Shown here: one piece after another, positions 42,101 through 57,100 of the stretch
Layout: each line of letters starts with the position of its first letter
How positions within the stretch are numbered: position 1 is the stretch's first letter
NCBI GenBank assembly: GCA_022818135.1
Contig: JAFMSR010000010.1
Coordinates: 9,880,188 to 9,944,187 of the forward strand
DNA: 64,000 nt
Direction of reading: 5' to 3'
Origin: Saxidomus purpurata
Taxonomy: Eukaryota > Mollusca > Bivalvia > Venerida > Veneridae
Translations under genes and position numbers: made by a program
The notes under the pieces: generated by a model
What the model was told of the DNA's origin: nothing
What the model saw: only the letters and a program-made list of their open reading frames with translations
Database searches by the model: none

Positions 42101-45100
42101 TATTTACTCATGGAATAGATTTTCAAGATACCATTTGAGTCATCTTAATTACCCAGGGGATTTCTGTTCAAGAAACCCTAAATATTGGAGTCATCTTAGT
42201 TACCCATAGGATAGCTTCTTAAGAGACCATTAATATTGGAGACATCTTAGTTACCCATGGGATAGCATCTCAAAGGACAACTTGGGGACTCTTGATTGAC
42301 CTTTGGAAACCTTTGATTAACATTGGCATGATTTCTCAAAGGTTCATTAAAAACAAAACCTTTTGACAATAATCAGTTTAGGCTATTTCGAAATTTAATT
42401 TTAGATTGTAGTATTTTGCTGGAATAAGAGAAAATCTTTCAAGAAGTTTTTTTTCAGAATAAATAAGGGACCTAAACCACCTCAAACAATATAAGAAATT
42501 GAATAAAAATCAAGCAATTTGGTTACTGTAACACATCAGGTGAACAAAATTTATTAGACCTTATTTTCATTCTATAATAATTTGTTAGTGTTTAAATAAA
42601 ATATCAACACTTCTAGAAGGGAAACAAAATTAGCCCCTTATTTTAAACCCAGCCCATGCATTTCACTGGTATTCAATGGTTATGCCCTAAAATGGATGTT
42701 TTAGTTATTTTGAAGACAAGGAAGAAACTATTTTTGTTTAATTAGCTATAATTGCTAGGCACAATATTTCTTGGTAAAATAAAACCATGAAATAAAATTC
42801 AAAGTTTAAATCCTTTAAAACGCAATTATAAAATTACTCAAAAGTTGTTGCTTCAAAATTTTAATATTTAGTTTATCATATTCAAGATAAAGTTTAAAAA
42901 AAAGAAATCCTTTATCTGTCGTAGCATACATTTATCAGGAGTAAATTAGTCTGCAGAATTAAATTTCATATATTAAGTTAACCTTTTTCAGGATAAAGTT
43001 TACAAAAAAGAAATACTTTGTTTGTCTTAGCATACATAAACTATATCAGGTGTTAATAAGTCTGCAAAATCAATGGAAACCATAATTATCCAGTTACTCA
43101 AAGTAATCAAGGCAGATAAAGATTGATGCTAAATATAGTTCCATTAGTAAACCTTCATATTTACGGGAATGGTACATACATGATTGTACTAGATGCAATG
43201 TATATAAGATATATGACTCCATTTACATATGTAAAACAGTTACAACAATGGGCAAACTTCTTAACGAAGAATCTGCACTAGATTATAGTTAATCTATCTC
43301 TATATTCAAAATGAAAAACTAAATTGTGTTAAATTAAGTAGTAAGTGTTGATTGTTTCCAATTCATTTGCTACTTTTGCTCTTGGATTTCTTGCTGTCCC
43401 GTTCTGCTCTAGGTTCTGTAAGAACTGCAGGTCCTAAAACAAACAAAGTTTTTCCTAGCAACACCTTACGATTATGAAACTTATGAAAGTAAATATATCA
43501 TAAAAATATATATGTTCGGACATTTTCCAAGATATTATATGTCTCTATACTGGTCATAGTAACCACATCAAAATCAAAAGGAGGATAAAGCAACCAAAGG
43601 TCTATTATGAAAATCCCTTCTAGAAATGCATGCAACAAAATACGTCACATGCTTGTACAATGTGAAATGTCAGTCACGATGCATAACATATGCATACATT
43701 CACCAATCAATCATAGAAGCGCATTCTGTCTTAGTGTTTGATGTTGTGTTTTGCAGTGAACGATGGAACCTTTAATTTATAGACAGGTCTTTACTGATGT
43801 CTGTGGGTAGCAGCTGTCAAGAAACTGTAAGTGAGGTTTAGGTTTATACTACAATTTGATTGGGTGATTACTCATAAGCAACATTTTAACCACTTATGCA
43901 AATTTCAAATGAGGAAACACCTACTATTATTTCATTGGTTTATTTCAAAGGTCACTAGCTGAGACCATGTTTAAAAAGTCAATCACCTTAATATTTTTCA
44001 ACTAAAATGGTAGAAAGTCTTTTCACAAATTTGCAAGTATATTTGGCAAGTTACTAAGATTATATATATTCATTGATTTAAAAATGGAAAAAAATATTTC
44101 ATTTCCAAATCAAACTAATTAGTGATGTCGAAATGGATAATAAAACTTAGCACAAGTAATATGTAAATACCAATAATCCAATTTGTTGGACTATATTCAG
44201 TTTCACTTGGAGCCATGAGTCTTCCCAATACAGGGACACCCTTACAAATAACTTAGCATTACAACAATTGACCTTATTTTGAGTGTTATGTTAACTACTT
44301 TGATGTCATTATTTTTATTCACTAATTGCTTTCTGTCAGTATGTTCACACATGTGAACATGATAAAGAAGAACATTCATGTTAAAGTCACTGATTCTCTT
44401 TCAACTGACTTTGTAAAAACTATTTTAATTTTGAGCCAAAGAATATTGCATATACCAACAAAATAATTTTAAGGAACTTTTCCCTTAATCCATGCAATTC
44501 CTGGAATTTAAAAGTTCATTACCTTACAGAAGCATTTTAAGATGATTTAATGACCAAAGTAGTACATGTAGTTTATGAACCGAGAAGCAAATGTTGAAAG
44601 ATTTTTTCACATAACATTACTATTAAACTTTATTACTACTTGAAGAGTACTCAATATCTGCTTTTGAATAAATCATGAACCAATCCAAATGCAGATGAAT
44701 GCCAGTAAATATCTTGCAAAACTGTTCCAAATTAAAAATTTTATAAGCGAACTTTCAAATAAAAAGTTCATAATCTAGCTTTGAATATTTACAACATTTG
44801 CTAGTTCATGAACAACAGTTACCATGGTAATGTTGATTCATCAATAAACATGTGATTAGAATAAAAAAAAACAAGATTCATTCTTGCTGATAAACGTAAA
44901 ACATACACGGTAAATGAAGGGGTAAATATCACATTGGAGCGGGCTCGGGAACTTTCTAGTATTGTTCTAGTCTTAGAGTGGTAAAACAGGGTCAAAAGCT
45001 GAAGCTTTTTTCTTTGCAGGGCTGCTAACTTTGTAGAAATTCTTGAAGTCCGAGCCTAAGTTGTCGGGTTCTGTGCAAGCCGTGACATCTACAAATCAAA

Positions 45101-48100
45101 AGGTGATAACAAATAAAAATGGTCACCACAAAACAAAATTGGAATGTTGGAGTGAAATACAGTGGTTTCTTCATTCAATACTGTGCCATGACAAGTGATT
45201 TGTTAGATCAATGGATAGGTGTTTGGGGAGCATTCAGGAAATGCTGTCTATGCTACTAGTGCTGAATGAGGGCTGTCATCAGGGTTTTTTGTTTTCAAGT
45301 TTCTGACTGATGGAACTGCCTGAAGCTGCTGGTAATGTTGTCTTTTATTTCTCAAAATGCATCCATTTTCATGTAATATAACAGGTAACTAGCAAATAAT
45401 TATACACAGAAATCATATCACATTTTGTGAGATTTTGGTTTTCAACACATTTTCATGCCATCAAACTGCACTTCAAGCAACAAAAAAATATTTAACTTCT
45501 GTTTGTTATATAACTTTAGGAAAACGGCACAAATTAGTTATTTAATTGAAACTTTTGTTATGTGAACTCACAAAGAAAAAGGGCAAATAATCTTTGTATG
45601 TTATCTATGGGTGAAAAATAAAACAAACTTTCAATAATGATTAATGACAACCCAATGAAGTAACAATGTTTCTCATCATGACAACCTGTGCAAAAATGTG
45701 CAAAAAATGAAAGCTCTGTGTAAAAAGTGTAAATAACACTTGCTAAGTGGAAACAAAGCACTCAAGCTTGAAAAAAGGCAATGGTTAACAGAAACAAATC
45801 TTGTCATGAAACCACTAAATACAAATCGTATTGCAAGACAAATCTTACTCTGGTACCATCTTAGACTTAGTTAATTGCAACAGTTCAAGGAACATGACTT
45901 CATCTTGTTGTGCCTTCACTTATTATAGACCCTGTAAAGCAAGGGACTTCACTATCTTCTGGTATATCTGGAGTGTTCATAGGAGAAACTTTATGCTGTA
46001 TTTTACTGTACACTTTATTCATATCAATATCTACATGGGAGTGGTCACAAGTTTTGGCAGAATGGCAGCATGCTCTCGCTGCAATCTGATTGGTTGAAGG
46101 GGTGTGCTCATCAGGCAAAGAGGTGTGGTCTATATGTAAGTAGGCAGGAGGAGAACCTTGAAGCACATTTTCATTTGCTGATCCAATAAAATAACTGCAG
46201 TTAACAGCTGAAAAGATGAAAGGCTTTGTCCTCAGAAACATAACACTAAAAACTAAAAAGAAAATAAGATATTCTACTTGTAAAGTATCTACATGATTAG
46301 TGTGGCACTAGTAATTTTTCTACAAGACTTAATATAACTACCTGAACTTGAAAACAGGATGACTAGCTTACACATGACAATAAAGAATAATTACTGTGAG
46401 ATTTCTGGATTTTTTACTTATTTCTTATCTATTACTATAACTACATAAGGAAAAATATTTATACACACAATGTTCTTGGGGAGATTCCAACAACAATGGT
46501 ACACCAATATAGAGCACAGAAAGAAAATAGCTAAAAACAACAATACTGTATAACTGAATACTTGAGGAATTTAAAACATCTAATATGTAAACAGGATAAT
46601 GATTGGTTCCCAGTTTTAAGAGAACAAGCATTTGAAAAAAACGGTCTCAAATAAACACTAGCATATAAAATAGAAATTTATATTTGTAACCCCAAACTTC
46701 TGAAGCATGTATTAGGTATAGCTACAAAAAAGTGATTTGATATAAGATTAACAATCCACCAACAAAACAACAAACAACAGACACAAGTTGACTTGACTAT
46801 TCACATCTATATAAAGATTAGAACTTTTATCATAATGATAATTAAATAAAAATTAACTTGTAATAAGAACAAACAGGTGTCCATCTTGTAAGTCCCTTTG
46901 TATCTTTTGTGAGCAGGGTTGTCATGGAGAATTTATATATTTATGCAAATGTGAGATGCAAGGACAATACTATGTTGCTTGGTAACTTTCATTACTTTTG
47001 AGATTAAATCTCTTGACTTGCAAAATAATATTGTGCATCTTAATTGAATTTGGGGCTTTGAATGTTAGTTTCTGACAAGGTTTACATTAATATATGAAAA
47101 TGATTACATTCATAAGTTAGAAATTAATTGTATTGTTTGAATACAAAATGTATTCTGGTGTAGAAAAAACACTCAGATAGCATATTTAGCACACAGACTC
47201 ACAACCAAGCAAAGACACCATATAGACTGACAGTAAAACAGACCAAACAACACTACATTTAAACAATTGTCACCCGATAACAATTAGAATTGCTGCAGTG
47301 GAAACACTAGTTTCTGTTTATGTTTTTAGATCTTATATATTATATAGGTTAAAAATCAAGCAGAATTTCAATTTTCCATTATAGTATTACAATCAAGAAA
47401 GTCTATTCATCTCTACAGTTAATCATCAGAAAGCATACTGTTTTGTATTTTTATATCCAAATCTGTATCCCAGTATGAACTTTATCTATACTGTCACTAT
47501 CAAATGCTTAATTGTAAGATATGTTTTGGATGGATATTTGCTTGTATTTCTTGTAACAATCATGAATTTATTGGTAAGAATTAGATGTGATTCAATTATG
47601 ACTGACTGACTCATCTTAAAACATGGGAACCAACCTGCTGTCACCTCCAAGCTCATATCTAATTCTATTTTGTGAGACCAACAACCAGTATTAAAATTTT
47701 CACACCGTCTGTTTTTGTCACAGTCTACATTGCAACCTCTTAAGAATGAACACCCTTGTGAAATGTGTTGGTTGTAAAGAAATGTTGTTCTGTTTAATTC
47801 CTTATGGAATTAGGAAAGAAAACGTGTTTTTTTCAGGAGGGTTTTGTTCTAGGGAGGTATCATTCATGAAGGTTGGACTGTATTTCACCTGAAGAAATAT
47901 GCTCAAAAAACATTAATTTTTTGCCTAGACTGTAGAATGTTTGGCTTAGAAATGACAACAGTCATGAAATAAAGTTGTATACTGGGCTTTTTATACATAT
48001 ATGGAGATTTTACATCTAAAATTTAGATTGTGCTGTTTATTGAAATGTACAATGTCAAACTTACCTGATGAAGAAGGACTAGAAGTTTTGGATGTATTGC

Positions 48101-51100
48101 CACTGCTGTCACCTCCACTTGGGTATCGTACATATGCCGGAGTATGCTGCCCACTACAGTGCTGATGGACGAGGCAAGGTGACTTGCCCCCAGATCTCGG
48201 AAGGTCGGCTGCACACTTCAACAGACTATAAACTGGATCAACAGGACCCGCTGAAAAATACAATAAATGTTAGTACTGATAACAGTCTACAACAAACGAT
48301 CTTCTGATTATAACATCTACTTAAATCTGCTCGCTCTCCGTTGCTGTTGAAAAAAATAAAATTTTCAAAACTGACATTCTAATACAAAGGCTAGAATCAA
48401 CAATAGAAGTAACAATGCAAACATAGATTGAAAATGATGGTTTCATGGCACTGCTTCACTATATGTTTACATTGGAATTCCAAAAGCGTTTGCAATGTTT
48501 TATTATTTGGTAGTGCATTTCTTCGTATCTACAGAAACACTTTACAAGAATTTATACTGGTACCTTTTTATATGACTATAATTAGGCCTTTTTTTAAATT
48601 ATATGTTTTAAGAATTTTGAGACATCTAGTGTCAGAGGAGGAGGAAACAAAAATAAAAATAAAATTACATTTCTGGAATTTTATTTTTTGGTCGGAAAAA
48701 AACCCAAAATATCCTTGAAAACCTTTTCAAATCATAACTTTAATAGTATTTCTTTTTGAAAGTCAAGTCAATACTTAAATGTTTGCACATCTATTTTTGT
48801 TTTTTAAAATATCTGACAAGTTCACTTCATGTTTTCATTATTCACTCTTTATACTTTGTAAATGCATGTTATAATGAGTTTTACCGAAACTTCTGATGTC
48901 TGGGGTTCAACTAAAATTTCCATGAACTTCACAGAAAAATTTGAACATACTCCTGTGGGCATTCCCAGGCAGATAAATGTTTTTTTTCTCTGTTAGCATA
49001 ACCTGTACATTTCTTTACCAGATAGTTCTCTTCCATTGTCCGATACCAAGTCACCAACCGTGTCTGACTCAGATTTTAGGGAGAAGTGCTTTCTCCCTCT
49101 TGAAAAAATAGGAATAAGTTTTCAGGAACAGAGAGAAGTGAGACACATCACCATAAATTTTACAGATTAACTTTCATGATAATTTGTTGTAAGATTTGTA
49201 GATTTGTGATTTCGTAGTTGTTTTCTTTGGTTAAATAATAAAAATTAGCCAACTTTTAAAATAATTTCTTCATTCAACATCACCTATTTATATATATTAT
49301 GTTTACTGCTAACAGTGTATGAAAATTGAAGTGGCATGTGTCATTTTGAGACATGTCAAAAAAATTGCAGAGGTTTGAGACAATAAATGTGAAAGTTGTT
49401 GATTGAAAGGGACAACAAATATAATGTATTTAGGGCAAAATGATTATTGATCTGTTGCAAGTGTTGTTTATTAAAGTTTGTATATATTTTCTATGCTGAC
49501 TACTGCCAGACAGTTAATTGAGTCAAAGGTCAAAATACGTCATCAGAATTTCGGTGGCAACTTTGATTTAGCTTTGATCTGCAGGATAGGCGAAGCATGT
49601 GAGAGTGCCTTAAACTTTATCATAGATATTGACACATACATTTTCACAGCTTAGTTAATTGCATCGACCGCTGTTTTTCATGATTTGCCGCGAGATAGTT
49701 TCATCGGCAGAAATAAAAAAACCTGAAATCACAACTTTATTTTTATTTCAAAAATAAACTTTTCTGAGCGGCGGTGTTTGTAAAACATAGAATCAAAAAA
49801 TAAAGGCCTTATGTTTTAAAATGTGTTATTTTCATAAAGTTTGAAGAACTTTATTTTTTTACCAAAATCTGAAAGCGAACAGCTTTTAACTACTGTGGTA
49901 TCTTGCAAAATTAATTATTTCAATAAAAGAGTCTTCTAAAAGTCTCACAAGGGAACCTGAAAGGAAAGCATCTCCTAGAATTTTTGCACTCAGTGGCAGA
50001 AAGGCCACCTCATGAAAAGCGTCTGCAAACATTGCAGCATTTTACACACTTCACTCTTTTTTCCACAGTCAGCTTCACAAGGAAGGAGGTACTTATAAAC
50101 AGTCTCGATATATAAAAGTTGCCTGCCGATGCATTTAAATTTCAAGCAGTGAGCCATCCTCAGCATTTATAATACGGATTGTAGTCTATTTAGCTTCAAG
50201 TGAAAACAAAACTCTCACTGCTTCAGACTGAACTGAAACTAAAACTCTTATATTGGGACTAAAATGTCATAAAAATGTTTGAAATGAGCTATTATTTGAC
50301 AAAACCAATGAAACAGGAACATAAATTATGCTGTAGTCCTACTGTTTAAACTGAATTCAGAATGATGTGGCCATTCCATTTGAGAACCTCCTATAACACA
50401 CCTCTTGTCTGAATTCTGCATAATGATAATTCATAAGTGACTCAAAGATTTTTCAGCACACAACAGTTAATTGTTTTCCTGCCAAGCATAAATCTTCAAG
50501 TTATGTGACTGAAGACTGTCTGACATAAATACAACAGAAAAATGTGAGGTTGTAAGGTATTTGGCAGAAGTAAAGATGGCATAGAATGAAGGTGAGGTTT
50601 GGACAGATGGTACTTGCAGAAGAAAATAAGGCAATTGTCAATGACTAGCTATGGTAACATTATAACTCACCATTCACCTGCTCCACTTCATCATCAGCCT
50701 CTTTGGAACTCTGCTTCTTTTTGCTAAAACTGCTTTTCTTGGACTGGAAATAAGATAATACAACACTTAAACAAATACCTTAGATTCTGCTCCAGGAAGT
50801 TTGTGTCTTCTCACCCATCCTACTTAATTTCTAAAAATGGACTTGTCCGTCTTTCAGTTTGGAAAGTAGCATTATTTTGCTCAAACATGCTTCTGAAAAT
50901 TCATAGACTGAATAATGCAGATCATGATCTAACTGCAAAGATGCAATGACTGATCTGGATCTGCATCACAGGCCAAGGCAGCATCATTTACTGCCTGTAT
51001 GGCAGGGTATTTAGGGTTATAGACACACTTCCTCCAAACAAATCTCTGTACGCTCTAGTTCAGAGAACAAATCTCTTAACACTGTAATTTAGAGAAGAAA

Positions 51101-54100
51101 TCTCTGAACACTGTAATTTAGTGACAAATCTCTGAACACTGTAATTTAGTGACAAATCTCTGTACACTGTTATTTAGTGAACAACTCTCTGTACACCATA
51201 TTTCAGTTAATAAATCTCTGTACATTGTAGTTTAGTTACCAACTCTCTGTACACTATATTTTTTTAAAAAAATTTTTTTTTTTTTTTTTTTTTTTCCCTT
51301 AAAATGTATACTGTAATTCAGTGAACAGATTTTTTTGTACACCATAATTCAGTGAACAAATCTCTGTACATCATAATTCAGTGAACAAATCTCTGTATAC
51401 CATTATTTAGCGAACAAATCTTTACACACTGTAAATCAGTGACTAAATATCTGTACACCATAATTCAGTGAACAAATTTGCTCGAAACATTCTAAATAAA
51501 ACAACTATTATCAACCGAAAAAGTAACTGTAATGTGCTTGTTAGTTACATCTAAAGAGTAAAAAGACTTGCAGCTACTGTAAATGAATATAAAAATACTT
51601 TTTAAAAGTCAGTTTTTCTGCCTGATCAATATTTTTTATCCTTTAAGCATGGTTACATGTCTGTACATATAACAGTTACTGGGCCTTTACTCAATAGGTC
51701 CCAGTCCATGTCCTTTAATATCTTATGTAACACTATTATGAGTATTGAATAATAGTGTAATACAAGAGTGACTTTTCCTGTGTTCCCATATTCAAATTCA
51801 TAGTGATTATTGATAAAATAAACATGCATGTACAGTGTTTATAGTAGGGATGGGACACAATATTCGAATATGACACCCCCAAATCAATGCAAAATCAAAT
51901 TGAATATTCGGTAAATTTTTTTTTCAAATAGGTAGCAATCTAAAGAATGCTAATTATGCCAAATAAAACCGTTTGTTCTGTATTGTTTGTTTAGAGCCGG
52001 GCAAAAAATTTCCCAAATTCCCAACACGAGAATTGCAATGCATAATTGACAGGGGGATCGCCCCGGATAAGCGTTTGCTCAGGTGTTATTGTGGTGACTT
52101 TTTATCTTTTGTTCATTTTATTAATTGTCGCCCTGTTTTATGTAATAAATTTTAAAGTTGTTTATCTCACAATGTTCCAGGATCAACTTCATGTTTACGA
52201 AACCAAACCAGTCACCCCCCCCCCCTTATACATGTATTAACTCAACTGATATAACTCTTTCGTTGTCCAATCTTCAGAATAACTCAAATTTTTCCTTTAA
52301 AAAATGTTTGAAATTTTTTTAACATCCTTCTTTAAGTTTGATCTCCGCATAACATATTAATTTACTGTACCCCTCCCCCCTATCATTTACACATGCCTCC
52401 CTCGCGTGTTTGGACATTTACCCCACAAAAAACAACCCCGCCCCCTGCCCGATAATTAATGCACAGCTTCATCTACCTCTAAAATTGAAAAGGGAGTAAT
52501 TACTTTTTCTTTACTCAAATTAGTCGACTATCTAGAAAATGCAAAATTCTTATTTTTAATTATTAAAAATGTATTAATATTATACACAAGAAAAATATAA
52601 AAACCGGTTGAATATTATCCAAACTTTTACTTGCAAAATTATTTTTCTTTCCATATATATCAGTTAGACATTCAAAGTTTATAGAAAAGGGAGGTAATCT
52701 CTTTTACTTTATTCCATTTAATAACGGCTATTCTGAAAGAATACAAATTTTTTTTTTTTAATCTTTATACTACAAATATTTTACGTAATCAAAGATAAAA
52801 TCGTGAAATGTTAGCCAAACTTCTCCTTGTGGAAAATTAATATTTGTTTCTTTATATACCGTTTTAAAGAAAAAACTTTAAAAAAAAAAATACTTTAGTG
52901 GCGTATCCGTGGTGATAAGAAAATATACTGGACACCACAAAACGAATATTCAAATATATTCGAATATGCCAACCGAATATTGATTTTAGTATTCGTTCCC
53001 ATCCCTAGTTTATAGCCCTTACAGCAAGTGCATACATACAGTACACAAGTAATCACCATTCTGGTGACCTAACATCTAGTACTCCTCACAAAATCCATCA
53101 CTAGTTCCTCTCATTTGAATAAGAAATCAGTTGAAAAAAATGTCCTAATATTCTCCAAAAGGCACAACAGTTACTGTTGTGGACTCACTCATAGAAAACC
53201 TGCAACATGACCTTTGACATCAAATCAATAGTAAGCATGGCAAGTTTCCCTATAAAGTTTAAGGATCCTAGGCCCAGTTGATGTCAAGTTATTAATTAGA
53301 AACCAACAAAATTCAAAATTACCTTAACCAACTGACCTCATAATCAGGTAGGTCATCTCAAGGCTATGAACAATCCTATGCAATTAAGACCCAACCATTT
53401 AAGAGTAACTCAAAATTGTCTAAAGTAGCTGTGGCCTTGATATTTGACATGTATCATAATCAATAGGGGTCACCTACTGGTCATGACCATTCTGCATCAT
53501 GGTGACCTTGACTTATCCCAGCAGTTGTGACTTTCGCTGGTCATGACAAACTTTCTGATCAAGTTTGAGGATCCTAGACTAACAAATGATAATTGCCACA
53601 CAAATCAATCACCATATATATGCCATCCTACTAAGCAACAACAATGTAAACCACTTGGTGCCTCTCATCTAAAAATAAACTTCACTCAAAATGACTCATT
53701 TAATATGACCCCAATTCTTATAAATTTGAAAACAACTCATAATTAACAATATTTTTAGGTCTAAACTTAGAGTAAAATAGATTTTATACAGCTTATGCTG
53801 AAAAATGATTGACCCACACTAAATAAGGTTGATACATACCAGGTACCCAAGTTATAAAGACCTTCTGAAGTGACCTATAATGTAATACTGAAACATGTTA
53901 AACTAAAATGGAACAACATGTTTATTACTCGTCTGAAGTTTACATCATTAAAAGCTGTTCTTTATTCTTCTGTGCTTCAAAATGTCTTCTCTAAGATTAC
54001 TACAATTGTTTTCTATGCTTAATTATGTGATTTTGTTAGTTTTGTAAACTTTAATCAATCCTATTATTTCTCGCCACTCCACAAAGCCTTGAAACTTCAT

Positions 54101-57100
54101 TTATTACTAGAATGAAACACTAAATAGCCATGGGGATAAATGTAATGTATTAGTCACTATGACCTTGATATTTGACCTACTGACCCAAAAACCAGTGGGG
54201 ATAATCTATTTTATAAGAACAATCATCAAATGAAATTATGTATGTATCTTAAGTTATTGAGTGGAAAAGATTTTCAAAGTTCAGGTGAATGTGACCTTGA
54301 ACTTTGAACTACTGACTCCAAAAAAACAGTAGGGATCATCTACTCAATAAGAGGATTCAACCTATGAAGTTTGAAGACAGTTGGTCATATAGATCTCAAG
54401 TAATTAAGAGGAAACAATTTTCAAAGTGACCAACTGACCAAAAAAACAACAGGGATCATCAACTCAATCAGACCAATCACCCTATGAAGTTTGAAAACTC
54501 TGGGTCATATGGATATCAAGTTATTGAGTGGAAACAATTTTCCAAGATTGAAAGACAGACAGGCTCAGGTGCGACATAATAATTGCTATGGTAATCAGTG
54601 ATATCATATGTTATAATCTATGTGCTGTTGTGATTTTTATGTAATCTATACATGTTTCTTTAGGTAACCATTCACCAAATCACCATTTTTGTAAATCCAC
54701 TGGTTGCATTTATAACATGAAACATTCTACGCCAGATTTTCTTTGCGTTGGTCCTTTCTTTATCATAGTCCTCTATTTCTATTTTCACAGATGGATGGAA
54801 ATGCACCCTTGCTTCTTTGCTATTTTTTCTTTTTCCTCTCTTTAAAGCAAAATAAAACTGATATCTATCTTTGATTTTGAATAAAATTCTTATTATTACA
54901 TATTAAAGTTACTTTATGTTTAGAAATGGCCATACTGTATTGAAGTACAGTCAAGAAAGTTGCTGAAATAAATGCTATAAAAATTTGCAAGAAATTAATC
55001 ATGTTGAGTTATAGGAAAATATACATTACAAAATAGCAGGAATTTATTTTTTTTAACGTGGATATTCACAAAAGAATTTTACAAGTTTTTATTGAATTTA
55101 TATTTTACAGATTTATACTAAATTTGAGAAAAACTAGAGCTATTATTTAATATGATGAATACCCCAAAATACTGCCTTGAGACAGTTATTCTACCCTTTT
55201 GCTAGCTCTTTCAGCCCACTTAAATGGCATAGTAATAGAATAAGCACAATGCATTATGGGTGCTACAGGCAACTAGTGGTTGCATTGGCCAAACATCTCT
55301 ATGATTGTGAACACTAAAGAATGGCAATAACTCAATTAAAACTCATCCAGGCGGAACATGCCGAGGATATGCACAACTAGGCTAGGTACTAAAATTTAAT
55401 AAACTAGGTAAAGACAGATGGACAGACAAACCATTAAAAATCAACGATAGACAAGCAAGATTCTAATACAGCCCCCATATACATCATATTGGTGATATAT
55501 TAAAAATGATATATTTGTATTTCAATGTTTTTAATATTCATTTCTCTAGGAGTATAAAACAGCGATATCCATGATGGTCACTTAGAATGGTTATTATAAT
55601 AATGTATCTATTTAAATACCTTTTGAACACATTTAATGAAAATCACATGTGACTTGTGAAGTGTAAACAATTTATATATATACACATATTTTCAATTTAA
55701 TGTTATGTTAGAAATCATTTAAGTATAGTGTATATATATACCAGGAATCTCTAGAATGAGGGCCAAGATGGCCCTATATCTCTCACCTTTCTACCACTGG
55801 TTGATAAAACAAGGTCATCAAAGTCAGAAAGGGTCAATCTTGACTTGGGGATTCTGATTTGAACAATCTTCACAGAGGTCCACTACATTATAGTGCAATA
55901 TACCAAACTTGCACTAGGAAATATATCTAAGCTCTTGGCTTAGTGGTTCTATACAAGAAGATTTTTAATTTTACCTTATACGCCTATGTAGGTCCACTAT
56001 GCAATGCTACATGTAGAAATATCTAAGCCCTATAGGCCTTGTGGTTTCTGAGAAGAAGAAGATTTGAAAAAAAAATATTTTAGCCTTTGTGAAATCAAGT
56101 AAAGCCTGAGTGAGATCAATTTTGACCCAGGGGTCATAATCTGAATAATCCTGGTAGATGTCCACTAGGCAATGGTGCATGCTAAATATCTAAGATCTAG
56201 ACCTTGTGGTTTCAGAGAAGAAGTTTTCCTTTTTGTTGCCATAGAGTTCTGCATGAAATAGAATTCTTTGAACAATTTAATAGCGCTTCATGCAAAGAAC
56301 ATCCCTGCCAAGTTTCATAAAAATATTTTACTTTATTCAAATCAAAGGGAGGTAATATCAGAATATGAAATATTTGGCATGATTTTTCTTTAAACATACA
56401 AATACATGAAATTCTGGTAATGTCTTTCCAATTTTTTATCACCAACACAATGGTTTACTCATCTACAGAAGAATGATGAAAGTAAGTACTGAATAATTCA
56501 AGAGTTGACTAAAAAGCTGTTTTACTAGAAGTCCATTTACTGTGTCAATACCAACACAACATTATTCTTTGTCTCAAAAATTGGTAGATTTTGGTCTGGT
56601 AAAGTGATTGGAAAAGGAAACATTGGTTTTAAACATTTAAGCTTAGAATTGTTTTATTGCAATCCTAATTAAATGGCTAAATTTAATCTTCTCAATATAA
56701 TTATTATACTTCAAAATTGGGAAGAAACGAAAAATGCTGTTACAGAAACTTTGAAATCAACAATAATAATATATTAAAGATTAAATACACCTACAGTAGA
56801 GATATTTTCCAGCCAGTTCTCAATCTTATCAGTTGCTGAAAGTTGGTAAAGGTCTATTCGACTTTTTCTGGAAGGTTCTGACTGCTCTGTACTTGTTTTC
56901 CTGCGTAATCTTGGAGTGTTCCTCTGCACACTGTAACTCCTGTACTGTCTTCCACATACCTTGTTCCCTCTTTCCACTGACTGACCAGTTCTTATCTTTT
57001 CAGGAACATTGGTTTCATAGTTATATCCAGACTCTCCAGTTGTTTTCATGAATTCTCTATATCTCTTCAGTTTCGGTGTACTTTGTCTTCGTTTTAATCT

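Noticed and set aside
44340..44360. Palindrome ATGTTCACA-CA-TGTGAACAT
   Set aside because: A single 9-bp inverted repeat in an AT-rich intron, expected by chance in a window this long.
51973..52240. Small frames inside the hAT-like element as a transposase remnant
   Set aside because: No BED finger, DDE or dimerisation motif of hAT transposases can be seen.
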